NCBI RefSeq assembly: GCF_028747205.1
Contig: NZ_CP112880.1
Coordinates: 1,488,001 to 1,552,000, forward strand
From: Streptomyces sp. CA-278952
GTDB lineage: Bacteria; Actinomycetota; Actinomycetes; Streptomycetales; Streptomycetaceae
Length of the DNA stretch: 64,000 nt
Reading direction: 5' to 3'
Shown piece after piece: positions 27,103 to 35,428 of the stretch. Within the stretch, counting starts at the first letter, position 1; each line of letters begins with the position of its first letter. The translations under genes were made by a program, and so were the position numbers. Below the pieces are notes generated by a model. It made no database searches and was not told the DNA's origin. It saw nothing but the letters and a program-made list of their open reading frames with translations.

Positions 27103-29349
27103 TCAGGCCTCACGGACGATGCGGTTGTACTTTTCGAAGATGGCGTAGAGCGGCATCCGCTCCAGCGCGTGTGCCTCCGCTTCCGTGCCCCACCCCTGGT
27201 ACCGGCGGAGGACCTCGTAGGTCTCCGTGTCGGTGTAGTCGAGGGCCGGGCGCCGGATCGGGGTCTCCTCCCTGGCGTCGCCCTGCTTGCCGTCAGCTCC
27301 CCATATGTGCAGGTGCGGCACGGTACTCAGGTTGAACACGTTGTCCTGATTGAGCTTCTGCCACATGGCCCAACGATCGTTGTCTGCAGCGGAGTTAAGG
27401 GTCTCTCCGTCCAGGAGCCCCGCACGGATCGAGTTGTTGCGCGCCAGGATGCACGTGCGGCCCGAGATCTTGGCGATTCCCGTGCTGCTGTCGACCAACC
27501 TGACGACGCCGGGCAGGCCCTGTCCCCAATCCGGTATGACGCCGGAGTGGTAGAGCGCGACGCCCGCGTCCTGCACCACGTCCAAAGTGCTGTAGTGGCA
27601 GTACTCCCAGAAGGCCGACGTCTGGATGAGGGCCTTTCGCATGCGATAGCCGCGAGACGCCGACGTGATCGTGGCGTCGTGCATCATGATTCCTTCGAGG
27701 CACTCCTGGCGGGTGTAGATGCGTGCTGTGCCGCCCGGCTTACCGATCGACTCCATGTAGTCGTCGACTTCTTTCAGCAGAGCCGACCAGAGACTCAGGT
27801 GGAATCCGGTGTCCAGCTTCTGTGCGGGAGACGGGTGGAAATCCCCCTGCCCGGTGTCGCGACCGGAGGCGATGTTGTTGTCGATCTCGATCTGGCCGTC
27901 GCCCGAGCCGATCGTCTTGGTGACGATCTGATCGAAGGCCCAGTTCTCGGGCATGGCGTAGCCGAGGTTGCCGGAGAATCCGGAGGACATGTTCGATACG
28001 AAACTGGCGTCCGCGTGGCCCTCTGCGGAGATGCGGGAGCACGCGTTGCGCGGACCGTAGACCCCGATCTTGTACGGGCTGCCCAGCTTGCCCATCTGCT
28101 CCGTGATGCTCCTGAAGTACGGGAGAATGTACGTTGTCACATCCTCGTCCACCGCGTCGTAGTCGACGGCGAAGTAGATGCGCGCGCCGTGTTTGAACCC
28201 GTGCTCCTCCGCCTTGAAGGCGGCGGTCAGACAGTCCGTGACCCCCTGCGCGACGCTGTAGTAGTCGACCGAGCGTGCCCACGTCTGGTAGATCGGGAAG
28301 CAGCGGAGACCGTACTCCTTGATGGTCGCGAGCTCCCCCGGCTGGATTTCCTTCTCGGGGAGGGAGGTCGTCGAGGGGTTGTACAGGTAGCGGCCGACGT
28401 ATTTGTAACCGGCTGCCTTCAACGTCTGCGCGCGGGCCGGTGTGATCTTCGTGATGCCGTCGCACGACTCGCCCTGACGGGTCTGGTCCCCGTAGGAGAC
28501 CAGTAGGGAGGCCCAAGTCGGGAAGTCGGCCTGCCCATTGGCGGCCAGCTTCATGAACGCCTGAAAGGTGCTGACGTTGCTGGCCAGCGAGGAAGTGAAC
28601 GAGCTCGAGAAGGACACCGGGCGCTTGTTGAGCACCATGGCCGCTGTGAACAGCTGCACCCACACGCCGGAGGATCCGGTCGACAGGGTGTGGTTCTTCA
28701 AGCCGGCCCTGGTTCCGGGGCCGAACGCCCCGTTCGCGACACCGTCGGCCATGCCCAGCTCGTATTGGACCGCGAAAAGCATCGACTTGGCGACGTCGCG
28801 GGAGTGGTGGCCGTCACAGGGAATGACGTAGAAATCCTTGCGCAGGATGTAGCGGCCGTTCAGCCACTGCTGGATGGAACGAACAGTGTTCGATCCGTTG
28901 TTGACGGTAACATAGGCATCCATATTGAACAGGCCCTTGACCACCTTCGGCCACAGGACACTTCCGGGGTACGTGACGCCGACGCCCATATTGTCGTTCA
29001 GCTTAGCAACCGCGGCCTTGACCCGGGAGTTGTATTTTCCGTCGATGTCGCCGCCGTCGTAGCCTTTGCAATAAAGGGCGGACTGGATGATCCGGCAGAA
29101 GTTAGCCGACGGGATTGTGGTCTCGTCGAGCTTACCGTATTTCTCCTGAAGTGCCGAAAGGGTACCGGGCCCGAAGTTGTTCGATAGGACGCTGATGCCC
29201 ATCTCGTACTGCAGGGCACGAGTGAGGGCGTACATGACGACCCAGCCAGTACGCCCGTTCTCCTCAAGCTTGGGTATGCCGAGGGTGGCCCCGTTCCCGT
29301 AGGTGACATTGATGAATCTCTGGGCGCGAATTACCATTTCGTCGGCCAT
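27103..29349 (-). CDS. YbfG-like protein: peptidoglycan-binding repeats plus Rv2525c/DUF1906 GH25-like domain
   Basis: 748 aa. Residues about 1-290 hold two peptidoglycan-binding-like helical repeats (ALQYEMGISVLSNNFGPGTLSAL and AVQYELGMADGVANGAFGPGTR). Residues about 296-500 are a DUF1906/Rv2525c GH25-like TIM barrel (SCDGITKITPARAQTLKAAG, YVGRYLYNP, RIYFAVDYDA with the DxD pair, KIGVYGPRNACSRI, FDQIVTKTIGSGDGQIEID). About 240 C-terminal residues match nothing I know. There is no signal peptide. AAGGAA lies before ATG 29349. B. subtilis YbfG has a comparable N-terminal architecture. The gene is visibly less GC-rich than its flanks, a sign of transfer. It may bind or cut cell-wall glycans, but activity is unproven. 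Confidence 0.78.
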   Translation of the reverse strand: MADEMVIRAQRFINVTYGNGATLGIPKLEENGRTGWVVMYALTRALQYEMGISVLSNNFGPGTLSALQEKYGKLDETTIPSANFCRIIQSALYCKGYDGGDIDGKYNSRVKAAVAKLNDNMGVGVTYPGSVLWPKVVKGLFNMDAYVTVNNGSNTVRSIQQWLNGRYILRKDFYVIPCDGHHSRDVAKSMLFAVQYELGMADGVANGAFGPGTRAGLKNHTLSTGSSGVWVQLFTAAMVLNKRPVSFSSSFTSSLASNVSTFQAFMKLAANGQADFPTWASLLVSYGDQTRQGESCDGITKITPARAQTLKAAGYKYVGRYLYNPSTTSLPEKEIQPGELATIKEYGLRCFPIYQTWARSVDYYSVAQGVTDCLTAAFKAEEHGFKHGARIYFAVDYDAVDEDVTTYILPYFRSITEQMGKLGSPYKIGVYGPRNACSRISAEGHADASFVSNMSSGFSGNLGYAMPENWAFDQIVTKTIGSGDGQIEIDNNIASGRDTGQGDFHPSPAQKLDTGFHLSLWSALLKEVDDYMESIGKPGGTARIYTRQECLEGIMMHDATITSASRGYRMRKALIQTSAFWEYCHYSTLDVVQDAGVALYHSGVIPDWGQGLPGVVRLVDSSTGIAKISGRTCILARNNSIRAGLLDGETLNSAADNDRWAMWQKLNQDNVFNLSTVPHLHIWGADGKQGDAREETPIRRPALDYTDTETYEVLRRYQGWGTEAEAHALERMPLYAIFEKYNRIVREA

Positions 29350-29982
29350 TTATTTCCTTACTCGTAAGCGGAATGCAGGTCGATTCAAGCGGGGCGACAC
29401 GCCTGGCCCATGGCGAGACGAAGACGCCCGGTTTTCATGCGAGCGTGCGGATCACTGCCGATCGCCTGCGCTTCCCTAAGTCTCGGGGGCTCAATTCTCG
29501 CTCCCAGGATCCACGGGAGGCGCTTGGCGATCAACAAGTAACATAAGGCATCCGAGCGGTAATCAAAAGGCCTCTTGATGAGCTCACGGAGCAGCGGCGG
29601 GACGGGGGTGGACGCCAAGAGTTGCTCCTCGAAGCGGAATGCCTTGCGGCGCGCGCAAATTATCCTTTCTGTCGCTTTTCTGGCTTGCCCCATGGGTATC
29701 GAAAAATGATTGACCGACCGATCGCGGTGTGCCTTGTATGCTCTGCGCGCGCAGAGGCCTTGAGACAGGGGCTCGAACGTGTTCGCACGCGGCCTGTCGG
29801 GTTCACGATGGGAGCTCCTTCCGGCTCCCCGACTACCGCGGCTCCCTGGCGAAGCTCACTCTCCGTCACTTCTGCGCGTTCGGCGGAAATTGCCATTTAA
29901 TTGCTCACAGTCGAGCGTCGATCAATTCTCGAATGTGCCGCTTTGTTCGGTGTCCTCGAGCCGCGCGGACTTCTCCAGCAGG
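29350..29982. other. Gene-poor, relatively AT-rich intergenic stretch
   Basis: 633 bp between the YbfG-like gene (its promoter side) and the 3' end of the MacB-type permease gene. A 102-codon minus-strand frame at 29385-29693 has no recognisable product and atypical composition. TTGACC at 29710 could be a -35 box, but no good -10 box or downstream gene follows. Nothing else seen. Confidence 0.5.
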
Positions 29983-31251
29983 TCAGCGGCGTAGCGCCTC
30001 CACAGGCGCAATGCGAGAGGCCCTCCAAGCCGGGTACAAGCCGGCCAGCAGACCTGTTGCCAGGCCGATGGCGGGGGCGGTGGTCACCGTCATGGAGTGG
30101 ATGACGGGCGTCCAGTCGCGAGCGATAGCGACCCCGACAACCGTCAGCGTTCCGAGGGACGTGCCGACGAGGCCCCCCAGCGCGCCCAACGTCGCGGATT
30201 CCGTGAGGAACTGAGTGGTTATGTGCCGACCGCGTGCTCCCAACGCCCGCCGCAGTCCGATCTCACCCGTGCGCTCCAGCACCGCCACGAGTGTGGTGTT
30301 GGCTATGCCGACGGCCCCGATGAAGAGGCAGAGGGCCGCCAGGAGAAGGAAGAGCTGGTCGAGGTCGCCCGTGACCTTGCCCCGCAAGGTCTTCGGGTCC
30401 GGCGGGGGTACGGCCTTGAAGTACTGCGGGTGAGCGGGATCCAGTGCCGTCGGGGATTCCCGCGCAACCTGATTCGCGGCTCCCAGCCGCGTGGACACCA
30501 GCATCTTGGCGCCGTCCTTGGGAGTACCCCAGATGTGCTGTGCTGTGGAGCGGGGGACAATGATGGACAGGAGGAGATCGGTTTTGCGCTCCACGTCCCC
30601 GATCACGCCGATGACGGTGAACGCCTCATTTCCGATGAAGACCGCCGGCTGAGTCTCTACCGTAGAGATGCCGAGTTCGCTGGCGACCCCGGACCCGACA
30701 ACGGCTACGCGTTGCCGGGTTGCGTCGTGCCAGGCATCAAACGTCCTGCCCTGGGTAATGTACGGACCAGCGGCGTCCAGCACCCCTGAAGAGGCCGCGG
30801 TGACCTCGATGTCCTTTCCATCGGGCGAACCACCCACAGGCGCAGACGTTACCGAAGTGCCGTTCTTCAACTGAACAGGCCAATAAACGCCGGCATGTTC
30901 CACACCGTTGAGGCCCTCCACCCGCCGCTCGCCGTCGTCCGGGAACGCCATATTTACGAATTCGTCCTGCTCCTTCGCGACGTCTTCAATGGTTACTTCG
31001 GTCGCGCTCAGGGCGTTGAAACGATCGTCGATCTGAGAGGATGCCGTAGCTGTCAACCCCAGGACGGCCACGAAAGTCCCCACTCCCAGAACCGTTCCCA
31101 CTGACGTGAGCACGGAGCGTGTGGGACGCTGCAATATCCCCGCGTTCGATTCGGCGAGCACGTCCCGCGCTGAGAAGCGCGAGGTCGGCACGGACCGCAC
31201 GCGATGGGGACCTCGACGCATTCGAGGCAACGGGATGAGGCGGTACCTCAT
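29983..31251 (-). CDS. MacB/FtsX-type ABC transporter permease
   Basis: 422 aa. One N-terminal membrane helix (SVLTSVGTVLGVGTFVAVLGL, about 46-66) is followed by a large extracellular MacB-like domain (about 70-295). Three C-terminal helices close the protein, with the family motif ANTTLVAVLERTGEIGLRRALGA and the ending YPAWRASRIAPVEALRR. Such proteins transmit ATP-driven movement to extracytoplasmic substrates (lipoproteins, peptides, antibiotics) rather than forming a classic channel. The start ATG overlaps the stop of the upstream ATPase fragment (ATGA at 31248-31251). That ATPase has lost its Walker A half, so this permease probably has no functional partner here. Confidence 0.82.
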   Translation of the reverse strand: MRYRLIPLPRMRRGPHRVRSVPTSRFSARDVLAESNAGILQRPTRSVLTSVGTVLGVGTFVAVLGLTATASSQIDDRFNALSATEVTIEDVAKEQDEFVNMAFPDDGERRVEGLNGVEHAGVYWPVQLKNGTSVTSAPVGGSPDGKDIEVTAASSGVLDAAGPYITQGRTFDAWHDATRQRVAVVGSGVASELGISTVETQPAVFIGNEAFTVIGVIGDVERKTDLLLSIIVPRSTAQHIWGTPKDGAKMLVSTRLGAANQVARESPTALDPAHPQYFKAVPPPDPKTLRGKVTGDLDQLFLLLAALCLFIGAVGIANTTLVAVLERTGEIGLRRALGARGRHITTQFLTESATLGALGGLVGTSLGTLTVVGVAIARDWTPVIHSMTVTTAPAIGLATGLLAGLYPAWRASRIAPVEALRR

Positions 31252-31560
31252 ATCCCTATCCCTTCCAGCAATTGGCCGTCGCGGATAGTGACAGTCCGCT
31301 CGCCTTGCTCTGCCACCGCCGGATCATGGGTTATGACAACGATGGTCATGCCGGCTCCATGTAGTTCGTGGAACAACGCCAGAATGGAACCGGCGGTGGC
31401 GGTATCGAGGTTGCCCGTCGGCTCATCGCACAGAAGGAGGGAGGGGCGACCGACCAGCGCCCTCGCGATGGCTACCCGCTGGCGCTCACCCCCCGAGAGG
31501 GTCGATGGCATCGCGTCGGTACGGTGCTCCAACCCGACGCGAACGAGCGCTTCTCCGTCG
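31248..31560 (-). pseudogene. MacB-type ABC ATPase, N-terminal half lost
   Basis: The recognisable part runs from GEALVRVGLEHRTDAMP through the signature LSGGERQRVAIARALVG and Walker B SLLLCDEPTGNLD to VVITHDPAVAE. Walker A and the Q-loop, about 130 residues, are absent. An open frame continues to a GTG at 31622, but residues before about 31560 do not resemble the family. In the same frame 24 bases before that GTG is the stop of the fragment at 31644. A recombination scar is the simplest reading. It overlaps the permease start by four bases, as in intact ATPase-permease pairs. Confidence 0.8.
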
Positions 31561-31643
31561 AGCGCCAGTTGCATGCACTGCGCCACGCTGTCCTGGTTCG
31601 GATTCCCGATCTTGATCAGCACCTCAACCCCCTCGGAGAACTT

Positions 31644-31874
31644 CTAGCCCTGCGATTCCTGCATGGCGCGGCGCCAGATATAACCATCGTCGAATTCCGC
31701 AGGGAGACCGAAGGAGATTTCGTAATCCTCGGCAGACAGAATTCCAACCTCAGTGAGAAAATCGAACGTCTCCGCGGTGAATCCGTAGCGCTCTGCGGTA
31801 CCGGCTGACAGACGATGAACGTTGCCCTGGCCGACGGCAGCCGCCAGTGCGCCGTGGTCGACATCAAACAGCAT
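31644..31874 (-). pseudogene. Fragment resembling the N-terminus of a SUKH-type immunity protein
   Basis: 76 codons. VHRLSAGTAERYGFTAETFD then FLTEVGIL resembles the opening of SUKH-4 family proteins (immunity proteins of polymorphic toxins), which continue with a beta-rich domain that is missing here. The stop TAG is in the same frame as the ATPase remnant, so the two pieces appear to have been joined by a deletion. The start could be the ATG at 31874. Assignment is by impression of the motif only. Confidence 0.4.
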
Positions 31875-31946
31875 GCTCTAGCCCCGCTTCCCTCTCCTAG
31901 CGGCTTCCATTTCCGCCCCATCTGATTCGGTCATCGTCACGCCTAG

Positions 31947-32720
31947 GATGCCCTCGTACAGGGACGGGGCCCCGCGCTTCTGCTCGCCCACGGCGCCGGA
32001 GGCAGCATCGAGGGAAACTTCGGCCTCGTCCTCGACGATCTCGCCCAGGACCACACTCTCGTCGGCCCGCACTACCCCGGAGCGGGTGGCTCTCCCGCAG
32101 CCGTCGAACCACTGGACCTGGACGACCTCGCCGATCGCCTGGTCGCAGCCGCTGTCGCAGCCGGTCAGGACTCGTTCGCCGTCCTCGGAGAATCTCTCGG
32201 CAGCGCCGTGGCCGTCCGGATCGCCACACGGCACCCCGACCGTGTCCGGGCCCTCGTCCTCACAGTAGGTTTCTCTGTAGCCGATCCCGTACTGGCGCTC
32301 GCCGCGCAGCTGATCAGATCCTTGGCTTCCGCCGGCCAGTGGGGCGACGTGGCACGGCTCGCCCTCCTGTCCTGCATGTCCCCGGCGGAGCTGGCGGAGC
32401 TCGAACCGGCCGACCTCGACGCCCCAGCCGCTCAGACCCTGACCGCGATGCCGCCGGGCATGTTGGACCACTTCGACCTGATATCCCGCGTGGACGTCAG
32501 GGCCGACCTGGCGAAGGTGGCCGCGCCCACCCTGGTGGTAGCGCCCACCGGCGACCGGCTGGTGTTGCCCGCCTGCTCGTACCGCCTGGCGGTCGGCATC
32601 CCGGGCGCCCAGCTGATCGAACTGCCCGGCGCCGCCCACATCCTGAACCCGGCAGACCGAGCGACCTGGCTCCGCCACGTCCGCGCGTTCCTCGCCGCTG
32701 TCCCCGCCATGTCAGCCTGA
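31947..32720 (+). pseudogene. Alpha/beta hydrolase lacking its start
   Basis: The reading frame is open from a TAG at 31944 and encodes a good hydrolase: ALLLAHGAGGSIEGNFG, the nucleophile elbow LGESLGSAVAV, TRHPDRVRALVLT and the His-containing ELPGAAHILNP near the end. No ATG, GTG or TTG lies between the TAG and the oxyanion motif. The first available GTG is at 32208, beyond the nucleophile. Roughly 15-20 N-terminal residues are missing, so the gene is probably dead. The break lies only about 70 bp from the SUKH-like fragment, adding to the evidence for a rearrangement junction here. Confidence 0.78.
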
Positions 32721-32723
32721 GCG

Positions 32724-32757
32724 CATCGCTCCTCACGAGTCATCGCTCCTCACGAGT
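32724..32757. repeat. 17-bp direct repeat, two perfect copies
   Basis: CATCGCTCCTCACGAGT occurs at 32724-32740 and again at 32741-32757, beginning 3 bp after the hydrolase stop codon. Confidence 0.9.
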
Positions 32758-32870
32758 CAGGCCGGGCCGCTTACGAGATCCACCCAGCGCCGGGCCGACC
32801 TGCTCTCTCGGAGGAGACGCGTCCGCTGCCCGGCACCGCGGCCCTCTCGCGGCATGCGGGCGGGAGGGCC

Positions 32871-32947
32871 GCGGTCAGCAGTCAGCGGTCAGCAGTCAGC
32901 GGTCAGCAGTCAGCAGTCAGCAGTCAGCGGTCAGCGGTCAGCGGTCA
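32871..32947. repeat. 7-bp tandem array (11 units) that contains a stop codon
   Basis: Eleven head-to-tail units of GCGGTCA or GCAGTCA. The last unit (32941-32947) supplies the TGA stop of the minus-strand beta-propeller gene. Because 7 is one more than a multiple of three, every unit offers a TGA in a different frame. Confidence 0.95.
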
Positions 32948-34342
32948 GTCCGAAACGATGTCCACCGTGACCGATCCGTATGAGTAGGCGTGCCGCGCGT
33001 CGCCGTAATAGTGCGCGGTGTACTGCACGGAGCCCTTGGCGCGCGGCAGGTCGACGAAGCTGAAGGTGCCGTCGGCGGCCACTGAGGCTGTGCCGATGTG
33101 GGTGCCCTCGCCGAGGGAGGGGTCGTCGAGCCGTATGACGTCGACGGTGCTGTTCGCCGCGAGAGGGACCGGCGAGACCACACGGCCCGTCAGCGTCAGG
33201 TCGTGGTTGCGCGGTGAGGTGGCGGGTGCCGTGAGAGTGAGGCTGGTGGCGACCTGCGGCATGTCCAGGACCCGCAGCCCCACGGACGTGAGGTGGCCCG
33301 CGCCGATCTCGGTGACCGCGAAGAGACGCCCGCCGTCGGGTGCCCAGGCCAGGCCCGCCGAGCGGAGCCTGTCCTCGGGCGCGTACAACTCGTCCGAGGT
33401 CGCCGGGAGGTCCCAGTTCTCGAACGCCGCCTCCTCACCCGGCGTGAAGAGCGAGATGTCCGGCTGTCCGCCGCCGGCGTGGGTACCGGCGGCTATGGTG
33501 CCGTCCGGGGCGATGGCCACAGCGACGGGGTTGCCGTCGACCGCGTACTGGCCCTGGTGGGTCAGGTCCGTGGTGCTGAACACCTGGTGCACGTCGGGCT
33601 CGGCGCAGGAGATGACCACCTGCCGCGCGTCCGGCGTCAGTGAGAGGTCCTGCAGGCTGGAACATCCCTGGGGGCCGGGACCGACCTTCTGCTCACGCCG
33701 CTCGGCCTGCCCGGAACCCACGTCGTACAGCGCGACGGCGACCGAGTTGCCGTCGGCCTCGGCGGCTACCAGGAGGTCCGGGTCCGCCGGGGAGGCGACC
33801 AGGTGCGGGAAGCCGCCGAAGTCGTCCATGACGTGGTCCAGGGTGACCGTCGGCTCGGTGTCCGAGAGGTCCACGGAGCCGAGCGCGCCCGTCCAGGTGT
33901 CCTTGGCATAGCCGAACCAGAGCTGGCCGCCGGCCGTCGCCAGCGTGGTGGGGCCGGCGTACGCGCCCGCACCGGTGCCGGTGTCGAACCGCGCGGTCTC
34001 CCGCAGGGTGGCGGTGTCCACGGCAGCGATCGCCCCGGCATCCCGCAACGCCACGTAGAGCGTCCCGGAGTCCGCGGAGAGGGCGAGCCCCCAGGCGCCG
34101 GCCGCACCGTCGATACGCTGGACGACCTGGCCCTGGTAATCGGTCACCAGGACGCTGCCGCCGACCGGGTCGCTGAGGAAGACGTGCTGATGGACGCCGT
34201 CGACCACGATGTCCTTGTACGAGCTGATCGGCAGTGCGCCGCTGTTGGCGTCCGCGCTCGCGGCGGGTGCTCCGACACCCAGGAGCGACAGCCCAAGGGC
34301 CGCGGTGAGCGCAGCCCCGCCCACGCGTCGTCGAGTCTTCAT
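32945..34342 (-). CDS. Secreted beta-propeller (YVTN/YncE-like) protein with C-terminal Ig-like domain
   Basis: 465 aa. The signal peptide MKTRRRVGGAALTAALGL with cleavage near ASADA directs Sec export. Residues about 35-345 show repeated propeller blades (VTDYQGQVVQRIDGAAGAWG, LALSADSGTLYVALRDAGAI, LSLTPDARQVVISCAEPD, VAIAPDGTIAAGTHAG, LAWAPDGGRLFAVTEIG). Residues about 370-465 look like an Ig-fold (SRDH-like LTLTGRVVSP, FVDLPRAKGSVQYTAHYYG). Such proteins usually bind ligands or partners at the cell surface; the function is unknown. A GAGGAGGGGA site precedes ATG 34342. The stop codon is embedded in a 7-bp tandem array. It is divergent from the signal-peptidase-like gene, with a shared 417-bp control region. 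Confidence 0.8.
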   Translation of the reverse strand: MKTRRRVGGAALTAALGLSLLGVGAPAASADANSGALPISSYKDIVVDGVHQHVFLSDPVGGSVLVTDYQGQVVQRIDGAAGAWGLALSADSGTLYVALRDAGAIAAVDTATLRETARFDTGTGAGAYAGPTTLATAGGQLWFGYAKDTWTGALGSVDLSDTEPTVTLDHVMDDFGGFPHLVASPADPDLLVAAEADGNSVAVALYDVGSGQAERREQKVGPGPQGCSSLQDLSLTPDARQVVISCAEPDVHQVFSTTDLTHQGQYAVDGNPVAVAIAPDGTIAAGTHAGGGQPDISLFTPGEEAAFENWDLPATSDELYAPEDRLRSAGLAWAPDGGRLFAVTEIGAGHLTSVGLRVLDMPQVATSLTLTAPATSPRNHDLTLTGRVVSPVPLAANSTVDVIRLDDPSLGEGTHIGTASVAADGTFSFVDLPRAKGSVQYTAHYYGDARHAYSYGSVTVDIVSD

Positions 34343-34759
34343 CTGTATGGTCCCCTCCTCTTCGCCCTACGCGGACCGTTTCCGCACAGGGCGTGACGGA
34401 CGGAGCGGTCGGGTCTCCCCGACCACCCGTCGCAACCACCAAGCTAGGAGGTACCACTGACACATCGTCGGCCCAGCCGATGACGGGGCACTCCGGTGCC
34501 GTGCCGGAGCAGGGTGAGCGGCTGCACGTCGTGCGGCTCGTGGGCGGGACCGGGTGAAGTTCCCCCAGGACCCGGAGGGCGGTCAGGCCGGCTCCGGATC
34601 GTAGGCCCTGTGACGTTTCGCAGCAGGTACGCGCTGTACTTTTCAGGCCGCCCATGTGACGGGTGTGCCGCCAGTGAACTTGCCGACCTGCGTTTCCGTC
34701 CCGGAACCGCCTGCCCTCCACTGGTCCACCCGGCCCGGGCATTTCAAGGAAAGGTGTTC
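34343..34759. other. Divergent intergenic region
   Basis: 417 bp between the beta-propeller gene and the signal-peptidase-like gene. A reading frame open across the right part (from 34496) has no ribosome site and is taken as non-coding. No clear hairpin or operator was identified; promoters for both genes must lie here. Confidence 0.5.
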
Positions 34760-35428
34760 ATGCAAGAGCAAGGAGCGGGCAGCGGCCTGAAAGTCGCGGC
34801 CTGGGTACTGGTGCCACTCGGACTGTTCCTGGCGGTAGGAGGCATCGGGTACTTCTTCACGCACTACCAGGGGGCCACCGTCATGAGCGAGGCGATGGAG
34901 CCCACGTACCACCAGGGCGACCGGCTGGTCATCGAGCGCATCGACGCGGACGAGGTACGCAGGGGTGATGTCGTGCTCGTCGATGTGCCCGATCGCTACA
35001 AGGGCGGTCCGGTCCTGCAGCGAGTCATCGGGATGACCGGCGATCACGTGGTGTCCGACGGACATCGGATCACGGTGAACGGCAAGCCGGTCGACGAGCC
35101 GTATCTGATGCGCGGCGAAGTGAACCCGGCGACCGGGCCGTACGACGTGCGGGTGCCGGACGGGCGGCTGTTCCTGCTGGGCGATCACCGGTGGAACTCC
35201 AACGACTCGCGGTTCTTCCTCGACGAGCAGTCGGGCAGTGTCGCGGACTCCGGGGTGCTCGGGCGCGTGAGTAGGAGTTTCGCCGTGCCGGCGGCTTCGG
35301 GGACGCTCGGAGTCCTCGGGATCCTGCTGGCCCTGGTCGGGACCGGTTTGGGGATCGGCGGACACGTGGCCGGACGGAGCGCCCGGCGCTCGATCACGGC
35401 TGCGCCGCCTTGGCCCGCGGCTTATTGA
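34760..35428 (+). CDS. Signal peptidase I (S26) homologue lacking the Ser/Lys dyad
   Basis: 222 aa. An N-terminal membrane helix (VAAWVLVPLGLFLAVGGIGYF, about 12-32), a periplasmic S26 fold and a C-terminal helix (about 185-207) give the usual actinobacterial layout. Box B, normally SxSMxPT, reads SEAMEPTYHQGD: the catalytic Ser is Ala45 (GCG). Box D, normally KRVxGxxGD, reads LQRVIGMTGD: the Lys base is Gln87 (CAG). Box E is kept as GDHRWNSNDSR. ATG 34760 has AAAGG five bases upstream. The fold is intact, so it is not a decaying frame, but peptidase activity is not expected. A binding or regulatory role is inferred. Confidence 0.82.
   Translation: MQEQGAGSGLKVAAWVLVPLGLFLAVGGIGYFFTHYQGATVMSEAMEPTYHQGDRLVIERIDADEVRRGDVVLVDVPDRYKGGPVLQRVIGMTGDHVVSDGHRITVNGKPVDEPYLMRGEVNPATGPYDVRVPDGRLFLLGDHRWNSNDSRFFLDEQSGSVADSGVLGRVSRSFAVPAASGTLGVLGILLALVGTGLGIGGHVAGRSARRSITAAPPWPAAY

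Noticed and set aside
29385..29693. 102-codon minus-strand frame in the AT-richer gap
   Set aside because: No recognisable product and no convincing ribosome site; could be a relic. Kept only as a note in the intergenic entry.
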